Of a DNA stretch of 7,357 nucleotides, positions 4,998-7,357 are shown in pieces. Every line of letters begins with the position of its first letter. The first letter of the stretch is position 1. The notes under the pieces were generated by a model. The model was not told the DNA's origin and did not search any database. It worked only from the letters and a program-made list of their open reading frames with translations. The translations under genes and the position numbers were made by a program. Source of the stretch: Planctomycetaceae bacterium (GTDB lineage Bacteria > Planctomycetota > Planctomycetia > Pirellulales > Thermoguttaceae); contig JAITQJ010000041.1 in assembly GCA_031288955.1 (NCBI GenBank), positions 1 through 7,357 on the forward strand. Direction: 5' to 3'.

Positions 4998-6401
4998 ATG
5001 AAATCATTTTGCTTTGCCGCAATTCTTTCTTGTTTAGTTTTGTTTTGTTCAACCGTTATTTCAACGGGCTGCACTGCAAGTGAAGCGTCGGAACTTTCGG
5101 CAGCGTTCCGCCGGGCTGCCGACAAAGTTTTGCCCGCTGCGGTCAAAATTATCTCGCACGTGCAGACCTCCGAAGACCGGCAGATGATGCAGTTGCAAAT
5201 CCCCGCATTGAAAACGCCGCCCGGCAGACGTAATCCCGGTGATAGTACCGGTACCGGTTCCATTATCGACCCCCAGGGAATTGTTGTTACAAATAATCAC
5301 GTCATCGCCAATGCCCGCGAAATTGAAGTTGAACTCCCCGACGGCAGGCATTTTCTCGCAAAAAAATACAGACACGACCCGGAAACGGACCTCGCCGTTA
5401 TTTGGCTTGATGTTCCGGCAAACGAAAAACTGCCTGTCGTCAAATTCGGCGACAGCGATAAAATGGAAATCGGCGATTGGGTTCTCGCCGTCGGCAATCC
5501 GTTCGAGTTAGACTCAACGGTCAGTGCCGGTATTATCAGTGCCAAAGGACGTTCGCTGAAAAAAGCCCGGCGTACCGAATTTCTGCAAACAGATGCGGCA
5601 ATCAATCCGGGCAATTCCGGCGGTCCGCTTATCAATCTGGAAGGCGAAATGATAGGCATCAATACGGCAATCGCTTCCCGCAGCGGTTCGTATGAAGGCA
5701 TCGGTTTTGCGCTGCCGTCGAATAATGCGCAATGGCTTGTCGAACAACTCGTTAAAAAAGACAAAGTCGAACGGGCTTGGCTCGGTGTTGATACAAAACC
5801 GGTTACGCCGCAGGAAGCCGCACGGCTGGCATTAAAACAGGCTGCCGGTTTGATTGTTGATTATCCGGTTCAAGGTTCGCCGGCGGAAGAGTCGGGACTG
5901 AAAACGGACGATGTCATTTTATCGTTTGACGGTAAAACCGTCAATGCGGTTTATCAACTGCAGCGGTTGGCGGAGCGGGCAGAAATCGGCAAGGAACACG
6001 AGATTATTTTTGTACGCGGCGGTAAAAAGTACAAGGTTGCCGTTGATGTTCGTCCATTACCTCCGGCGGCAGGTTTGCTGGAGGTGAATCAGGGCGGTGT
6101 GGTACATTACACGGACTCGCTGCTCGGTTTGCTGTTAGCGCAGACAACACCGCCGATGTTAGCCCGGTTGAATATCACAGGACAGCAGGGAATGTTGGTG
6201 CTGGCGGTACTGCCCGGCAGCCGGGCGGAAAAATTCGGTATCAACGTCGGTATGGTACTTACAAAAGTTGACGGTCAAGCGGTTCCGACCCGTAAAGATT
6301 ATATTGCCGTTCGGGAAAAGTCCTCGCTCTCTGAAGGCATAACGTTAAACACCGTTCTTCCCGGAGGTCAGGAACAGCCGGTGGTGATTCGTCTGGAATA
6401 A
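4998..6401 (+). CDS. htrA: HtrA/DegP-family secreted serine protease with PDZ domains
   Basis: HtrA proteases degrade or refold damaged envelope proteins. The 467-residue protein has a signal peptide (MKSFCFAAILSCLVLFCSTVIS) ending near C25 in STGCTAS. That resembles a lipoprotein box but lacks the usual L/V/I at -3, so lipid attachment is doubtful. The trypsin-like domain (about 35-255) carries the full catalytic triad: H101 in VVTNNHVI, D131 in ETDLAVI and S207 in QTDAAINPGNSGGPL. A first PDZ domain spans about 258-352 (RAWLGV, GSPAEESGLKTDDVILSFDGKTV). A second, less typical PDZ-like region spans about 360-467 (LVLAVLPGSRAEKFGINVGMVLTKVDGQAV). GGAGA about 8 nt before the ATG is a good ribosome-binding site. 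It is third in the nrdR operon. Confidence 0.95.
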   Translation: MKSFCFAAILSCLVLFCSTVISTGCTASEASELSAAFRRAADKVLPAAVKIISHVQTSEDRQMMQLQIPALKTPPGRRNPGDSTGTGSIIDPQGIVVTNNHVIANAREIEVELPDGRHFLAKKYRHDPETDLAVIWLDVPANEKLPVVKFGDSDKMEIGDWVLAVGNPFELDSTVSAGIISAKGRSLKKARRTEFLQTDAAINPGNSGGPLINLEGEMIGINTAIASRSGSYEGIGFALPSNNAQWLVEQLVKKDKVERAWLGVDTKPVTPQEAARLALKQAAGLIVDYPVQGSPAEESGLKTDDVILSFDGKTVNAVYQLQRLAERAEIGKEHEIIFVRGGKKYKVAVDVRPLPPAAGLLEVNQGGVVHYTDSLLGLLLAQTTPPMLARLNITGQQGMLVLAVLPGSRAEKFGINVGMVLTKVDGQAVPTRKDYIAVREKSSLSEGITLNTVLPGGQEQPVVIRLE

Positions 6402-6603
6402 ATGCCGCAATGCTGTCCAGCGACGCTCTTTATCTGCGGATTGCAGCGGTTATGCGGATTATACCGGCAGGGGGTATGAAAAATCTTAAGATTTTTACCA
6501 AAATTCATTGATGAACCCCGTCCGTTTGCTAGTATTAGTGTCGGCTTGGGGTGACGTTTTGTTGTTAGTGTCTTTCCAACCGCAGCCTTTACAGCGAAAA
6601 ACA
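6402..6603. other. Intergenic region between htrA and the downstream gene
   Basis: About 200 bases with no convincing gene if the downstream start at 6604 is right. It contains a short inverted repeat, ATACC (6461-6465) and GGTAT (6473-6477), directly followed by the 18-bp palindrome at 6479-6496. The octamer TGCGGATT occurs twice between about 6434 and 6460. I see no strong -35/-10 pair and no classic GC-rich terminator. Confidence 0.5.
6479..6496. repeat. Perfect 18-bp palindrome between htrA and the next gene
   Basis: AAAAATCTTAAGATTTTT is its own reverse complement over all 18 bases. As RNA it could fold into a 7-bp AT-rich stem with a TTAA loop ending in a U run, in either direction, so a weak bidirectional terminator for htrA is possible. 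As DNA its uninterrupted symmetry fits a dimeric repressor site. Sequence alone does not decide. Confidence 0.6.
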
Positions 6604-7170
6604 ATGACTAGAACTCCTTTTGCCGGTGTCGGAGTCGATGATTTGATTCATAATGCCGAACTTCGTACGGAGTTAGAACCGTACGTTGACGAATCGATTT
6701 TTCGCGTTCATTTCCGGCACCGGTCAATCCGTATCGAAAACGATTTTCTTGCCGGAATGCTTGACTGGGAGGTTTCACCGGTCGAACCGATAGCCCAATG
6801 GTTTGAGCCGGAATTGCAGATAGCCCCGCCGGAAACGTTGGGCGATGACGATTTGTCCGTTGCGTTAGATAATGTCATTCAGCGGTTTTTTGACAAGAAG
6901 ATTATTCTTGATTTCACAAATCATCTCTCTGACCGGGAACTTTACACGTTGATATACCGGGACATTCTGCCGCTTCGGGAAAAGAATTTGCAGCACCGCA
7001 ACGGTTATATGCACTGGGACTGTTCGTGCGGCGACGACGATTTATGGCTGCGTTATTATGCTTCGGACTGCGAGCGGGAGGAGTACGAAGACTGCAACGG
7101 CGGCGGATTGCCGCCGCGTGAAATCCCGCCGTACTACCGGGATATGCCTCTGCCGTCACTCTTGAGATAA
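6604..7170 (+). CDS. Conserved-looking hypothetical protein, acidic and aromatic-rich
   Basis: I cannot assign a function to this protein (188 residues from ATG 6604). It is rich in Asp, Glu, Trp and Tyr and begins MTRTPFAGVGVDDLIHNAELRTELEPYVDESI. It contains MLDWEVSPVEPIAQWFEPEL, NHLSDRELYTLIYRDILPLREKN, the cluster MHWDCSCGDDDLWLRYYASDCEREEYEDC and a tail PPREIPPYYRDMPLP. From memory it resembles a family of planctomycete hypothetical proteins, but this is unverified. It appears cytoplasmic, with no signal peptide from this start. The frame is open upstream to TTG 6508 / ATG 6511. That would add a hydrophobic, low-charge segment (NPVRLLVLVSAWGDVLLLVSF) that could be a membrane anchor, but it looks less protein-like and sits immediately after the palindrome. 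Neither start has a clear Shine-Dalgarno. The four cysteines (DCSC, SDC, EDC) could bind metal. Confidence 0.68.
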   Translation: MTRTPFAGVGVDDLIHNAELRTELEPYVDESIFRVHFRHRSIRIENDFLAGMLDWEVSPVEPIAQWFEPELQIAPPETLGDDDLSVALDNVIQRFFDKKIILDFTNHLSDRELYTLIYRDILPLREKNLQHRNGYMHWDCSCGDDDLWLRYYASDCEREEYEDCNGGGLPPREIPPYYRDMPLPSLLR

Positions 7171-7188
7171 TAGGCTTGTTCTATAACC
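7171..7188 (+). repeat. Imperfect 18-bp direct repeat, copy 1
   Basis: It begins directly after the stop of the preceding gene and matches 7284-7301 at 15 of 18 positions; all three differences are transitions. The shared core is TAGnCTTGTTC..TAACC. It may be an end of a small non-autonomous element or a dispersed intergenic repeat. Confidence 0.5.
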
Positions 7189-7283
7189 GCCGGTATTTAC
7201 TCTATCAGGCTAAAATAATGAACAATGCAGAATGAACAATGAGAGAAAATGGATAACCGATGTCTTCATTATTAATTATTCAT
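7189..7283. other. AT-rich non-coding tract with short tandem repeat
   Basis: Between the two 18-bp repeats lies an AT-rich stretch with AATGAACAATG twice, separated by 3 bp (about 7217-7241), and an ATTATTAATTATTCATTA run before 7284. There is no open frame of note. This looks like intergenic filler or the degenerate interior of a small repeat element. Confidence 0.5.
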
Positions 7284-7301
7284 TAGACTTGTTCCGTAAC
7301 C
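7284..7301 (+). repeat. Imperfect 18-bp direct repeat, copy 2
   Basis: This is the partner of 7171-7188 (15 of 18 identical), spaced 113 bp start to start. The remaining bases to 7357 hold no gene or motif that I can support. Confidence 0.5.
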
Positions 7302-7357
7302 TTATATTGTCCATTCTCTGTTGAGGATAGCACAGACGGGTTTTGTCCGCAAGAGAT

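Noticed and set aside
7217..7241. Two AATGAACAATG units as a possible CRISPR-like array
   Set aside because: Only two 11-bp copies with a 3-bp gap; no spacers of regular length and no cas genes.
1..7357. tRNA, rRNA or riboswitch
   Set aside because: No cloverleaf, conserved rRNA segment or known riboswitch core was recognised in the intergenic stretches on either strand by eye; a covariance-model scan would be needed to exclude small RNAs.

Overview
The window carries seven protein-coding genes in two divergent blocks, plus one small two-gene cassette that looks inserted. Codons are only moderately GC-rich. The probable source is a bacterium of the PVC group, perhaps a planctomycete. This rests on a long formylglycine-generating-enzyme-like (FGE) protein, a secreted HtrA protease, and a terminal protein that resembles, from memory only, conserved hypothetical proteins of Planctomycetes. 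The assignment is an inference of modest confidence; nothing in the window fixes the taxon.

Minus-strand block (about 1-3869). Reading in the direction of transcription, a 680-residue UvrD/PcrA helicase comes first. It is followed 50 bp later by a two-gene module: a MNT-type minimal nucleotidyltransferase (107 aa) overlapping by 8 nt a HEPN-domain protein (133 aa). After that comes a gene for an FGE-sulfatase-domain protein that runs off the left edge. A perfect 42-bp direct repeat (1024-1065 and 1823-1864) brackets the MNT-HEPN pair. One copy is the last codons and stop of the helicase gene; the other contains the stop of the HEPN gene. The simplest reading is that this ~800-bp toxin-antitoxin-like cassette entered at the 3' end of the helicase gene and left its reading frame whole.

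Divergent intergenic region (3870-4080). It holds promoter-like sequences in both directions. The nrdR promoter has TTGACT - 17 bp - TAGAAT ending only 9 nt before the ATG, so the message is probably leaderless. The MNT gene has the same arrangement (TGcTATAAT, 6 nt before ATG).

Plus-strand block (4081-7170). nrdR (the ATP-cone/zinc-ribbon repressor of ribonucleotide reductase genes), a small secreted protein of unknown role that overlaps nrdR by one base, and an HtrA/DegP serine protease with two PDZ-like regions form a likely operon. After a 202-bp gap with a perfect 18-bp AT-rich palindrome comes an uncharacterised acidic, aromatic-rich protein. The last ~190 bases are non-coding and contain an imperfect 18-bp direct repeat around an AT-rich, partly tandem-repeated tract.

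The most notable items are the repeat-bracketed MNT-HEPN cassette and a GAAA-tetraloop hairpin that would hide the HEPN ribosome-binding site and could couple toxin synthesis to antitoxin synthesis.
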